Source of the DNA: an uncultured Bacteroidota bacterium
GTDB lineage: Bacteria; Bacteroidota; Bacteroidia; Bacteroidales; UBA12481
Assembly: GCA_903832165.1 (NCBI GenBank)
Contig: CAILAQ010000506.1
Coordinates: 1 to 9,698, forward strand
Reading direction: 5' to 3'
Length of the DNA stretch: 9,698 bases
Shown here: positions 1 to 7,311 of the stretch, in pieces
Layout of the letters: each line of letters begins with the position of its first letter
How positions within the stretch are numbered: position 1 is the first letter of the stretch
Made by a program: the position numbers and the translations under genes
The notes under the pieces: model-generated
The model's database searches: none
Told to the model about the DNA's origin: nothing
The model's input: the letters and a program-made list of their open reading frames with translations, nothing else

Positions 1-1
1 C

Positions 2-1783
2 AATGCAACCGGGATCATCAACCCGCTCGCCATAACCGGAAGCATCACAGCTCAGGATAAGGCCTACGACGGCACAGTTGCCACTGAAATCATTACGCGC
101 GCCCTCACCGGCGTGATCACCGGCGATGTGGTCTATTACACCGGCGGCACGGCCAGTTTCGATACTCCGTTCGTTGGTACCAGAAAAGCAGTGGCGGCAG
201 ACGGACTCTGGCTCGCCGGCACTGACGCCCCGAACTACACGGTAAATACAGCTGCACAGGCAACAGCAAACATCAGTGCGGTTGTTGCAGGAACGCTGGT
301 TACAGTGAGCTCTGAACAGCTTCAGTACAGCGATCAGATCACCCTTACGGCAACAGTTGCCGGCGGGGCCCGTTTTGGAACCGCTATGCCTGCTGCGGAA
401 TCGGCAACCTTTACCATTGGCGGACAGGTGATGACGGACGGGTTAAACCATTCCCGGATTGCGATGGTGCGCTCCGGCGACGACCTCGTTGCCACCCTGA
501 CAACAACGTTAACGGAAACCACCCTGGCAGGGTCGATGGCCCCGGGAGCCAGGCTGGTGAGTGCTTCCTTTGGCGGAATCAATGAAAACTTCCAGCTCTC
601 GCCAACTGAGGCACTCAAAACAATCACCATCACCCCCGAAAATGCCGGAGTCACCTACAGCGGCGACTATCTGGTATCGGCTCCGGCCGGTGGCTCCGCC
701 ATCGTGGCTTTACGTGCCACGGTGAAGGACAACAGCGCTATGCCGGGCGGCGATGCCTTTGCCGGGGATATCCGCAAAGCAACGGTATCGTTTGTGAACC
801 GCACCACCGGCGTTACCCTGGGCACGGCACCGGTGACCCTCACGGGCCAGACGGAACCCGGAACGGGAGTCGCTCAGTTCAACTGGAGCGGGGTACCGAA
901 GGGTGAATATATCATTGATGTGGTGGTTAACAATTACTACACCCGCAATGCAGCAGAATATAGCGTAGTTGAGGTTTATGAACCGGTTACCAATTATCTG
1001 ACCGGCGGCGGATACGGGTATGTACTGTCCGGTCAATCGAACAGTCAGACTGATCCGGAAAGCAACAAGCGGTTCCATTTTGGCTATGGCGTGAACTTCA
1101 ACGACAAGGGAGTGATCAGTCAGGGCAGGATTACCGTTTTACTCACGCGCACCATCAATGGCGTAAACAGGCTTTATCAGGTTACAGGCAACAGTGTAAC
1201 AGCCGTCGCAGTCAACATCGACAAACCTGCGCTGCTCACCGGAGGATTTATCGGAACAGCTACGATGACTGATATTACCGATCCCATGATGCCGCTGGAG
1301 CTGTTTAATGACCTGGCCTTCAATATCAATATGGTCGATCGGAGTACATCCGGAACGAAAGACGGAATATCGATCAAATTATGGGAAGGTACCACGCTCT
1401 ATTACTCCACCGATAAGGATAGTGAGTTGAGCCTCACGGCGGGCAATCTGATTGTTCACAGCGGCGTGAATATCGACAACGGAGGGGTTACCGGAACAGG
1501 AACTTCAATGCTTGATCCGGGAGCCGGCATCACGGCCTATCCGAACCCATCGGCGGGTATTGTCAACTTCAAAATCAAGGTTGACGAGAGCTCCATGGCC
1601 ACCCTCGATATCATGTCGATGAACGGAACGCTGGCCTGCCGGGTATACGAAGGGTACATCGACAGCTCCATGGGCACGGTGATCAACTACGACAGCAAGC
1701 TGCCGCAGGGAATATATTTTTATCGGTTAAGGACATCAACACATATATTATATGGGAAGATTGTGATAGCGATCAGTTATTAA
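2..1783 (+). CDS. Secreted YDG/Ig-like repeat protein with C-terminal T9SS sorting domain (5' partial)
   Basis: The frame is open from base 2, so the gene begins upstream of the window; 593 residues are visible. A GTG at 113 is an internal codon, not a start. Visible residues about 12-93 form a YDG-type repeat (AQDKAYDGT near the start, closing with APNYTV), a module found in tandem in large bacterial surface proteins. Long beta-rich, Thr/Gly/Val-rich Ig-like sequence follows. From about base 1530 to the end is a type A T9SS sorting domain: AYPNPSAG, a LDIMSMNG strand, LPQGIYFYRL, and a last strand around YGKIVI. By family knowledge this domain directs export through the outer membrane by the PorU/PorV machinery, with removal of the domain and attachment to the surface or release. 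The likely role is adhesion or cell-surface structure; no catalytic motif is visible. It converges on the glycosidase gene, 17 bases away. Confidence 0.88.
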   Translation, partial: NATGIINPLAITGSITAQDKAYDGTVATEIITRALTGVITGDVVYYTGGTASFDTPFVGTRKAVAADGLWLAGTDAPNYTVNTAAQATANISAVVAGTLVTVSSEQLQYSDQITLTATVAGGARFGTAMPAAESATFTIGGQVMTDGLNHSRIAMVRSGDDLVATLTTTLTETTLAGSMAPGARLVSASFGGINENFQLSPTEALKTITITPENAGVTYSGDYLVSAPAGGSAIVALRATVKDNSAMPGGDAFAGDIRKATVSFVNRTTGVTLGTAPVTLTGQTEPGTGVAQFNWSGVPKGEYIIDVVVNNYYTRNAAEYSVVEVYEPVTNYLTGGGYGYVLSGQSNSQTDPESNKRFHFGYGVNFNDKGVISQGRITVLLTRTINGVNRLYQVTGNSVTAVAVNIDKPALLTGGFIGTATMTDITDPMMPLELFNDLAFNINMVDRSTSGTKDGISIKLWEGTTLYYSTDKDSELSLTAGNLIVHSGVNIDNGGVTGTGTSMLDPGAGITAYPNPSAGIVNFKIKVDESSMATLDIMSMNGTLACRVYEGYIDSSMGTVINYDSKLPQGIYFYRLRTSTHILYGKIVIAISY

Positions 1784-1785
1784 CA

Positions 1786-1804
1786 TTAAAGTTGCCAACT
1801 TTAA
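1786..1804. terminator. Palindromic bidirectional terminator candidate between convergent genes
   Basis: TTAAAGTTG and CAACTTTAA are perfect 9-base inverted arms around a single C, giving an 8-bp stem with a GCC loop in RNA. It lies 3 bases after the stop of the T9SS protein and includes the stop codon (TTA on +) of the opposing glycosidase gene. The A and T runs at the stem edges suit either direction. The stem is AT-rich and short, so termination is inferred from structure and position only. Confidence 0.5.
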
Positions 1805-3897
1805 TCAGCAGGATTTACCTTAACGTAAGTCTTTTTACCCTTCTGCTCAATATCTATTTTGATAAATCCTTCGCGAAATCGCAGTCTGGCCGAGACTTTC
1901 TGGTCACCGGGATAAAGATTGGGTCTGATCTGGATTTCATCGCCTTTGATGCTCACTCCCAGCCACTGCTGTACAACGAACGAGGCAACTTCGGCCGAGG
2001 CCCACGGAACGATTCCACTGGAAGGAACCTGCGAGCGGTTCAACGGTATCTCCTCAAACCAGGCGCCTGCATTACCGCCCTGGATATCGTGCAGCCACTG
2101 CAGCGAACGGCGGCTCCGGTCATACATTCCGGCTTCATGCTGGGCACGTGCAATGAATGCAGTGCCAAAGGTCCACGGTCCGGGCTGATCGATCTGTGAA
2201 CTGGAATGATATCGCTCGTAGCCACCTCCCGTCCAGCGGGCATTCCAGATGCTCTCCAGCCTGTCGAGCGACTTTTTTGCCAGACTTGAAGAGGGATCAA
2301 CTAAATGGAATAATATCGGTAAGGCATAAGTGGCATCGGGGTTCAGACGGTGGCTGAATTCTGTTGGACCAGGTGCATCATTTTTATAGCCTGACTGACG
2401 ACCCGTGGTGAGGTCAGCTACATCTCCTGCTACGTTTCTGCGTTTTATAAGGGCTCCGTCCACCACCAGCGATCGGGTGGGATGTGCCAGCATCGCTTCC
2501 TGAAAAACATTTGCCTCATACCTCCACTTTTCAGCCTTTTCAGGCACGCCAAGTATACCCGACAAATCGGCTGCATCGCGCAATCCCTCAATCATAAAGG
2601 TCTGATAGGCCAGCTCATAGGCATCGCTGAAAGTGCGCTCCCAGAACTCACGGCGATTATGCACCATTCCGGTAGCATCGCGGAATACCGGGTTCAGCGG
2701 CCGCTCTACCATCGCAATGATTTTCTTGCTGTATTCCTTCACCAATGAGTAATCGCCGGTCCATTCGCCGAATAGCTTCAGGCACTGCATCAGAACGCCC
2801 ATCTGGTCGAACTCCTCACGGTCAGGCGCGTCGAATCCGCCTGCAATGACCGTGGTTCCCTGATCATTTACCAGGTCAGCCAGGATATAGGACAAGAGCG
2901 ACCGTGCACTTTCAAAGGCCCCACTGTATATCAGCCCCATAGCCACATTCGATCCATCGCGCACCCACTGGTTGCCATACTCAAATACTCCGGCATCCAT
3001 CCGGCCGCTGCCAGCCGACATGCCCGGCAAGGCAAATGTGGCACTCCGGTACAATGAATTGATCAGAGAGTCATCGGCATGTATCGTGGATAATTTTCTA
3101 TAATGATTTGCCTCATCATTCCATTTTGGAAGCATAGATTTATCATCATTAAACACCACAGAGAGGCAGGTCTCAATGCTGACAGTATTTCCAGCAGCAA
3201 GCGGAATCAACGGACTTTCCAGCTCCCCGTTTTCTTCGTCGGTGATCCAATTCGAAACCCTGAGTTTATCGGACTTTTCATTAATTGTTATGCCGATATT
3301 TCCTTCCGGCTTTGTGCTCTGCATTCCGGTTCCGGTCCTTTGAAAAGATCCTTTCGGAAGCGTTAAACGTATCCTCACCGAATCATCGCCCAACAGATCT
3401 GCGGAGGTCAGGGAGATTTTACGCAGGATCCGGTTGGGCTCCTGAGCGGCAGAATACTTTTCGGTAACGCGCACTCCCCCGGCCCACCAGCTGCATTCCA
3501 CCGCCGGAACGGAATCTTCCACAATCCATTTAACCTGTGAATTGAATGGCAGTGCAGTAAAGGCAACATCCCCGATCACCACCTGAAGAGCCGATTCACT
3601 GAAGTTGTTACCCGCCGTATAATTCAGGGCCGACTGCTTACTGGCTGATTGCGACGGAATATTGGCATTGAAAGTCATCCAGGTGAATGCCGGCAAGGTG
3701 CCTGCCTGATCTGCCTGAAGAATGAATTTTAGATTACCGATTCGGAGAAAAAAATATTCGCGCCCTTTTTGAAAAGAATTCAGGTAATCAGGATTGTCCT
3801 GACTTTTGGAAGTGGCGGGTCCGGTTTGCGCGGCAACGAGTAAAGGCAATAGCAACAGAGTCCAGAGAACCTGGATTCTAGTCATCAAATTTTTCAT
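1801..3897 (-). CDS. Secreted six-hairpin glycosidase (GH15-like, alpha/alpha barrel)
   Basis: A 698-residue exported protein. Residues 1-24 are a signal peptide (basic start, Leu-rich core, ending LLVAAQ). Residues about 25-270 look like an N-terminal beta-sandwich and about 275-645 like an alpha/alpha toroid. Motifs seen: NQWVRDGSN (309-317), matching the substrate-binding Trp-Arg-Asp of glucoamylase-like enzymes; DREEFDQMG (359-367), where an acid is expected; GPWTFGTAF (573-581); and PWASAEVA (631-638), whose Glu636 could be the base. Residues about 646-698 form a beta-rich tail like that of GH65/GH78-type proteins. The family inverts alpha-linked gluco-oligosaccharides, but substrate and exact GH family cannot be fixed by eye. 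There is no T9SS domain, so a periplasmic place is likely. It starts 21 bases after the phosphoesterase stop, probably in one transcript. Start chosen at 3897 for the signal peptide; Met5 (3885) is an alternative. Confidence 0.8.
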   Translation of the reverse strand: MKNLMTRIQVLWTLLLLPLLVAAQTGPATSKSQDNPDYLNSFQKGREYFFLRIGNLKFILQADQAGTLPAFTWMTFNANIPSQSASKQSALNYTAGNNFSESALQVVIGDVAFTALPFNSQVKWIVEDSVPAVECSWWAGGVRVTEKYSAAQEPNRILRKISLTSADLLGDDSVRIRLTLPKGSFQRTGTGMQSTKPEGNIGITINEKSDKLRVSNWITDEENGELESPLIPLAAGNTVSIETCLSVVFNDDKSMLPKWNDEANHYRKLSTIHADDSLINSLYRSATFALPGMSAGSGRMDAGVFEYGNQWVRDGSNVAMGLIYSGAFESARSLLSYILADLVNDQGTTVIAGGFDAPDREEFDQMGVLMQCLKLFGEWTGDYSLVKEYSKKIIAMVERPLNPVFRDATGMVHNRREFWERTFSDAYELAYQTFMIEGLRDAADLSGILGVPEKAEKWRYEANVFQEAMLAHPTRSLVVDGALIKRRNVAGDVADLTTGRQSGYKNDAPGPTEFSHRLNPDATYALPILFHLVDPSSSLAKKSLDRLESIWNARWTGGGYERYHSSSQIDQPGPWTFGTAFIARAQHEAGMYDRSRRSLQWLHDIQGGNAGAWFEEIPLNRSQVPSSGIVPWASAEVASFVVQQWLGVSIKGDEIQIRPNLYPGDQKVSARLRFREGFIKIDIEQKGKKTYVKVNPAD

Positions 3898-3918
3898 ATA
3901 TCGGCAGGTTAATATCTC

Positions 3919-5049
3919 TCAGATCAAAGATATTGTAATCCTCACGATTTCCGAATTGGTTCCGATACGCACCGGTGCAGCCCAGAGGCCCAATCCGGAC
4001 GATACATAAAAGTTGGTATTACCTGATTTACGATATCCGTATGGTAAAGGATACATGCTTCCAACGATATAATTCAGCGGGAATATCTGGCCGTTATGCG
4101 TATGACCCGAAAGCTGAATGTCGATATTGTTTTTAATGGCATCGCCAATTTTTATCGGATTATGCTCGAGGAGGATTTTAGGAAGTTTCTCCGTGATGCC
4201 GGCAACAAGGGAATCCAGTGGTTTCCTGCGGTGCTGAGAGATATCGTCGCGACCAATCAGCACAAACCGGTTGGCAATGGTAAGGGAAGAATCCCTCAGC
4301 AGCTTAATCCCCGAGTTTGCATAGAAAGCAGTGGCTTTGGCAACGTCCCCGTAGAATTCATGATTACCAAAAATGGCAAATGTTCCATAGGTCGATTTGA
4401 GCTTTCGCAAGTCTTCATCCATTTTCTGATATTCGACGGACCGCACGCTGTGATCAATCAGATCCCCTGCAAACAAAATAACATCAGCATTCTGCCGGTT
4501 TATCAGCTCCACATATTTTTTCAGCCTCTCTTTCCGGATGATATTTCCCAGGTGAACATCGCTTGCCATCACCACCGTAAGAGTGCCGGCCGGACCGTCG
4601 CCTTTGGGAATTTCCATGCTTAGTTCGTGCACATCAGGATGACGGAACCGGTAATTTCCTATTAGCGAAAACACAACAAAAAGTCCAAGAACAGACACAA
4701 GCGAAATAAGCTTCACCTGCTGATAATTGGCATAAACCCAATCCGGAAAGAACTTGAGAAAATGATTGGAAAACCGGAGTATATCGATAAAAAGCGCCGC
4801 CATAATAAAATAGAGGAGGGCTATAACCCAGAAGGCGCCAATGTTTTCAAGGACCGCTGTGACAACAAAAGGCATCTTATTTCCGAGAGCCATCGCGAAG
4901 AAAAACGATAACGAACAGATGATAAACAGGATGATAAAAACAGTGTGCAGCAAGGGATTTGAGGGCAATGCCTGCCAGGCGCGCCTGAAAAGCCAGTAAT
5001 TTATTCCGCCGTAAAGAGCCAGGGCAATGAGGATCGCTATCTTATTCAT
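3919..5049 (-). CDS. Membrane-anchored calcineurin-like metallophosphoesterase (YkuE/YaeI-like)
   Basis: A 376-residue protein. The N-terminal third has about four hydrophobic segments (near residues 3-23, 34-54, 69-92 and 112-130). A soluble calcineurin-like phosphoesterase domain follows from about residue 155. The metal-binding signature is complete: SDVHLG (D164, H166), GDLID (GD at 195-196), GNHE (228-231), H296 in LEHNP, and GHTHNGQ (315-321). Members hydrolyse phosphate esters using a two-metal centre. YkuE/YaeI-type relatives have been linked to envelope phospholipid or lipid A precursor hydrolysis, but the substrate here is unknown. It is followed after 21 bases by the glycosidase gene, so co-transcription is likely. 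Upstream, 51 bases separate its ATG from the repeat block at 5101-5403, which may carry or displace its promoter. No Shine-Dalgarno sequence is seen. Domain call secure; physiological role open. Confidence 0.9.
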   Translation of the reverse strand: MNKIAILIALALYGGINYWLFRRAWQALPSNPLLHTVFIILFIICSLSFFFAMALGNKMPFVVTAVLENIGAFWVIALLYFIMAALFIDILRFSNHFLKFFPDWVYANYQQVKLISLVSVLGLFVVFSLIGNYRFRHPDVHELSMEIPKGDGPAGTLTVVMASDVHLGNIIRKERLKKYVELINRQNADVILFAGDLIDHSVRSVEYQKMDEDLRKLKSTYGTFAIFGNHEFYGDVAKATAFYANSGIKLLRDSSLTIANRFVLIGRDDISQHRRKPLDSLVAGITEKLPKILLEHNPIKIGDAIKNNIDIQLSGHTHNGQIFPLNYIVGSMYPLPYGYRKSGNTNFYVSSGLGLWAAPVRIGTNSEIVRITISLI

Positions 5050-5111
5050 AAAAGTGGTTGAATGCTATAATACAATTATACGTGAATTATGTTGCAGGGT
5101 TGGGACAAAAT

Positions 5112-5174
5112 AGGGCATAGGGCATAGGGCAGAGGGCAAAAGGCAGAGGGCAAAAGGCAGAGGGCAAAAGGCAG
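5112..5174. repeat. Heptamer tandem tract ARGGCAN x9
   Basis: Nine consecutive 7-base units: AGGGCAT twice, AGGGCAG once, then AGGGCAA and AAGGCAG alternating three times. The last 42 bases are therefore three identical 14-mers (AGGGCAAAAGGCAG). The + strand is almost all purine. The tract lies about 60-125 bases upstream of the phosphoesterase start. Confidence 0.93.
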
Positions 5175-5220
5175 AAATTAGTATAAAGATTTAAGAAATA
5201 GGTAAGAAGGAAGTAATAAG

Positions 5221-5245
5221 TTAAGTTAAGTTAAGTTAAGTTAAG
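5221..5245. repeat. Pentamer tandem repeat TTAAG x5
   Basis: Five perfect copies of TTAAG, preceded by a partial unit (ATAAG, 5216-5220) and ended by TGCGC. It lies in the middle of the 5101-5403 block. Short perfect tandem units like this are prone to slippage; no coding role is seen. Confidence 0.95.
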
Positions 5246-5317
5246 TGCGCCGGGGGTGTTCATTAATTTCAGAATTCGGAATTGGTCCTCGAATCTCCAC
5301 CTTGATACTTCAATTGC

Positions 5318-5372
5318 GCCTTGAGCCTTGAGCCTTAAGCCTTGAGCCTTGAGCCTTGAGCCTTGAGCCTTT
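5318..5372. repeat. Heptamer tandem tract GCCTTGA x7, partly coding
   Basis: Seven full 7-base units (5318-5366) and a partial one. All read GCCTTGA except the third, GCCTTAA (5332-5338). On the minus strand this is repeated AAGGCTC read through by the racemase gene, and the variant unit supplies its TAA stop (5335-5337). Because 7 is not a multiple of 3, the perfect tract gives the same seven-codon cycle in every frame with no stop. Confidence 0.93.
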
Positions 5373-6093
5373 CCCTATTGCCCTCCTGCCCTGTTTTGTC
5401 CCACGCCAATGCCGCCTCCACCGCAGCGATGGCATGAAGGGTGGTGGTATCGAAAACCGGAACAGTACAATCCTCCTGCTTCACCAGCAGTGGAATTTCC
5501 GTGCAACCCAGGATAATTCCCTCAGCCCCGCGGGCGATCAGCCTATCAATCACGGCAAGAAAATTCTCGCGTGATTCTTCTTTAATGATTCCATGAACGA
5601 GTTCCTGATAAATAATCCGGTGCACCGTTTCGATACCCGCCAAATCGGGCACAATCACGTCGATTCCATGTTTCTCAGTCAGGCGGCCTTTGTAAAAATC
5701 CTGTTCCATGGTAAATCTGGTGCCAAGGAGCGCCACTTTTTCAAGTCCGGTTTCTTTGATCTTTGTGGCAACAGCATCCACCAGATGGAGCAAGGGAATG
5801 GAAACACTTTGCTCCACTTCGGGAGCCATCTTATGCATCGTATTTGTGCAGATCACTAATAACTCCGCCCCACCCCTTTCCAGTCGCCGGGCGGCCTCCA
5901 CCATGATGCATGTTAGCTGATCCCAGTCGCCCTTGTGCTGCAGGTCCTCAATCACAGCAAAATCCACAGAATACATGAGGCAGTCGCAGGAATGGTGCCC
6001 TCCGAGTTTTTCCTTGACTGTTTTATTAATGATATCGTAATAAACGGCTGACGACTCCCAGCTCATTCCACCGATCAGGCCAATAGTTTTCAT
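5335..6093 (-). CDS. Aspartate/glutamate racemase family protein (YgeA-like) with repeat-encoded C-terminal tail
   Basis: A 252-residue cytosolic protein of the Asp/Glu racemase superfamily. It opens with MKTIGLIGGMSWESS, typical of the YgeA/aspartate racemase branch. The paired catalytic cysteines are present: C82 in VICTNTMHK and C197 in LGCTEIPLL. Members move a proton on C-alpha of amino acids without a cofactor, supplying D-amino acids or recycling them; the substrate here is not decidable by eye. Relatives are about 230 residues long. Residues 231-252 (WDKTGQEGN then RERLKAQGSRLKA) are encoded entirely inside the 5101-5403 repeat block, with codon 231 beginning at its outermost base (5403). 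The native stop therefore seems to have been lost and replaced. It lies 54 bases downstream of the propeller glycosidase, same strand, possibly one operon. The tail lies outside the catalytic fold, so activity may survive. Confidence 0.9.
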   Translation of the reverse strand: MKTIGLIGGMSWESSAVYYDIINKTVKEKLGGHHSCDCLMYSVDFAVIEDLQHKGDWDQLTCIMVEAARRLERGGAELLVICTNTMHKMAPEVEQSVSIPLLHLVDAVATKIKETGLEKVALLGTRFTMEQDFYKGRLTEKHGIDVIVPDLAGIETVHRIIYQELVHGIIKEESRENFLAVIDRLIARGAEGIILGCTEIPLLVKQEDCTVPVFDTTTLHAIAAVEAALAWDKTGQEGNRERLKAQGSRLKA

Positions 6094-6147
6094 CCCGTTA
6101 ACTAATTAATTTTCAGATATGCATTATTCTTATTCTGCAGATAAGGA

Positions 6148-7233
6148 TTATTCTTTCGGCAGACTGATCGGGAGATCCAGCCAGGCCAGGCCGACATCGC
6201 GTTTCATGTGACTTTTGCTGTCGCCGCCCGGTGCATCGTAAATAATGGCGAGCCGGTTACCAACTTTTACCACGGATGGCAGGCCGATACATTTACGGCT
6301 CCAGGTGCAGTTCTTTCCGTCCATAACGATGGCTTTATCAGCAGCATTCCATTTATTCAGGTCTTTAGTCCAGTATACCCAGATGGCATCCGTATATTCG
6401 AAGCCTTCCAACCCGATATGATTGGTAAAAAGGAACCATGTTTTATTGGTTGGCTCAAAGTAAAGGGAGCTGTTTTCCACTTGCTCTTCCGGTGAAACAA
6501 TCGGAGCAGGATCGAGGGCCCAGGGCCCATTGAGATTGCGGGTGCGGGCAATGCTGATGGTCCGTTTCATCGAGGCACTGAAAAACATCAGGTATTCATC
6601 GCCCTGTTTGATAATATGTCCGGGGCTGGCAGTCTCCTGGTAATAAGTGCCGGGTTTGCATCGGAATGGTGTTACTTCCTTTTGCTTGATCCATGGACCT
6701 TCCGGAGAGTTGCTTTTCGCCTTCATGGTAAGGTATGGAAAGGCGGGGATGAGATCCGGGGCCGGGGAAGTATGCGGAGTACCGAGGTAAAACATATGCC
6801 AGGTTTTTCCATCGAGGTAGGTTACGCCATAAGATGCTGAAGCGCAGTCATCCTCATTTTTTGCACCAAAATCAAGCACCGGTCCTTTCGTGACCCAGCT
6901 GACCAGATCTTTACTGGTAGCCAGACAGCACAACCAGCCTCTCGGTCCCGCGCCATCGTAATGCATGTAGTAGGTACCCTTGTTTTCAAAAACCCAAACA
7001 TCACGGGCACCAAGCGAATCGCATTGACGAGGTCCTGTGCCGTGACGGAACACCACGCCCTGATCCTTTGCATCAAGCCGGTAGCTGGCAGCGGGCCGGT
7101 TATCGGGATACTTCAGGATATCGGTGGCCCGAACAATCTGAGAGCCTTTTTTGGGAGGATTGGCATAGGAGTTTATCAACGAAGAAAAGCAGAATCCCAG
7201 CACCAGAATAAACAGTAATTTATTGATTTTCAT
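6148..7233 (-). CDS. Secreted five-bladed beta-propeller glycosidase-like protein (GH43/GH32/GH117 superfamily)
   Basis: A 361-residue protein. Residues 1-24 are a signal peptide (KINKLLFILVLGF, cleavage likely after SYA). The rest shows the repeated blade pattern of five-bladed propeller glycosidases: ARDVWVFENKGTYYMHYDG (76-94) with an early Asp, then ATSKDLVSW (105-113), DGKTWHMFYLG (141-151), SPEGPW (176-181), YYQETASPGHI (197-207) with a central Glu, DEYLMFFSAS (212-221), and WTKDLNKWN (288-296). Phrases such as TSKDLVSW and SPEGPW are typical of GH43/GH32/GH117/GH130-like proteins. Candidate acids are D78, E200 and E254 or E260, inferred from position only. Seven cysteines in the mature part (C71, C102, C103, C130, C192, C309, C315) would permit disulfides. 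It is first in a run of four minus-strand genes. The glycosidase family and substrate cannot be set by eye, and a non-catalytic propeller remains possible. Confidence 0.78.
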   Translation of the reverse strand: MKINKLLFILVLGFCFSSLINSYANPPKKGSQIVRATDILKYPDNRPAASYRLDAKDQGVVFRHGTGPRQCDSLGARDVWVFENKGTYYMHYDGAGPRGWLCCLATSKDLVSWVTKGPVLDFGAKNEDDCASASYGVTYLDGKTWHMFYLGTPHTSPAPDLIPAFPYLTMKAKSNSPEGPWIKQKEVTPFRCKPGTYYQETASPGHIIKQGDEYLMFFSASMKRTISIARTRNLNGPWALDPAPIVSPEEQVENSSLYFEPTNKTWFLFTNHIGLEGFEYTDAIWVYWTKDLNKWNAADKAIVMDGKNCTWSRKCIGLPSVVKVGNRLAIIYDAPGGDSKSHMKRDVGLAWLDLPISLPKE

Positions 7234-7273
7234 ATCGTTAGACTAATTAGAAAGATCATCTTGGTACATTGAA

Positions 7274-7281
7274 TAAAAGTA
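7274..7281 (-). promoter_or_regulatory. Possible Bacteroidota -7 element for the propeller glycosidase gene
   Basis: The minus strand reads TACTTTTA, seven of eight bases of TAnnTTTG, about 40 bases upstream of the ATG at 7233. No good -33 TTTG box is seen at the proper distance, so this is weak. Confidence 0.27.
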
Positions 7282-7311
7282 GGCAGAATTGGCTAATAAA
7301 TGGTACTGAGA

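Larger units (their letters stand above)
5101..5403. repeat. Inverted-end, low-complexity repeat block (candidate miniature element)
   Basis: The first 17 bases (TGGGACAAAATAGGGCA) and the reverse complement of the last 17 (TGGGACAAAACAGGGCA) match at 16 positions. Matching stops at both outer edges, which gives clean boundaries. Inside are a heptamer tract (5112-5174), an AT-rich purine stretch, a TTAAG pentamer tract (5221-5245), a short GC-rich patch (about 5246-5256), an AATTC-rich unique part and a second heptamer tract (5318-5372). No transposase and no clear target duplication are visible. This block accounts for nearly all of the 285-base gap between the phosphoesterase and racemase genes and runs 69 bases into the racemase reading frame. 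A mobile or amplified origin is inferred from the paired ends. Confidence 0.6.

Noticed and set aside
334..1395. Minus-strand frames opposite the T9SS protein
   Set aside because: They overlap a continuous plus-strand frame with clear YDG and T9SS domains and show no family features.
4096..4623. A 175-codon plus-strand frame
   Set aside because: It is antisense to the catalytic domain of the phosphoesterase, whose metal motifs are all intact.
5101..5403. Possible CRISPR array
   Set aside because: The units are 5-14 bases and directly tandem, with no spacers of regular length and no cas genes.
6120..6147. Weak hairpin CTTAT...ATAAG between the propeller glycosidase and racemase genes
   Set aside because: Only five AT-rich pairs and no T-run on the minus strand; too weak to call a terminator.
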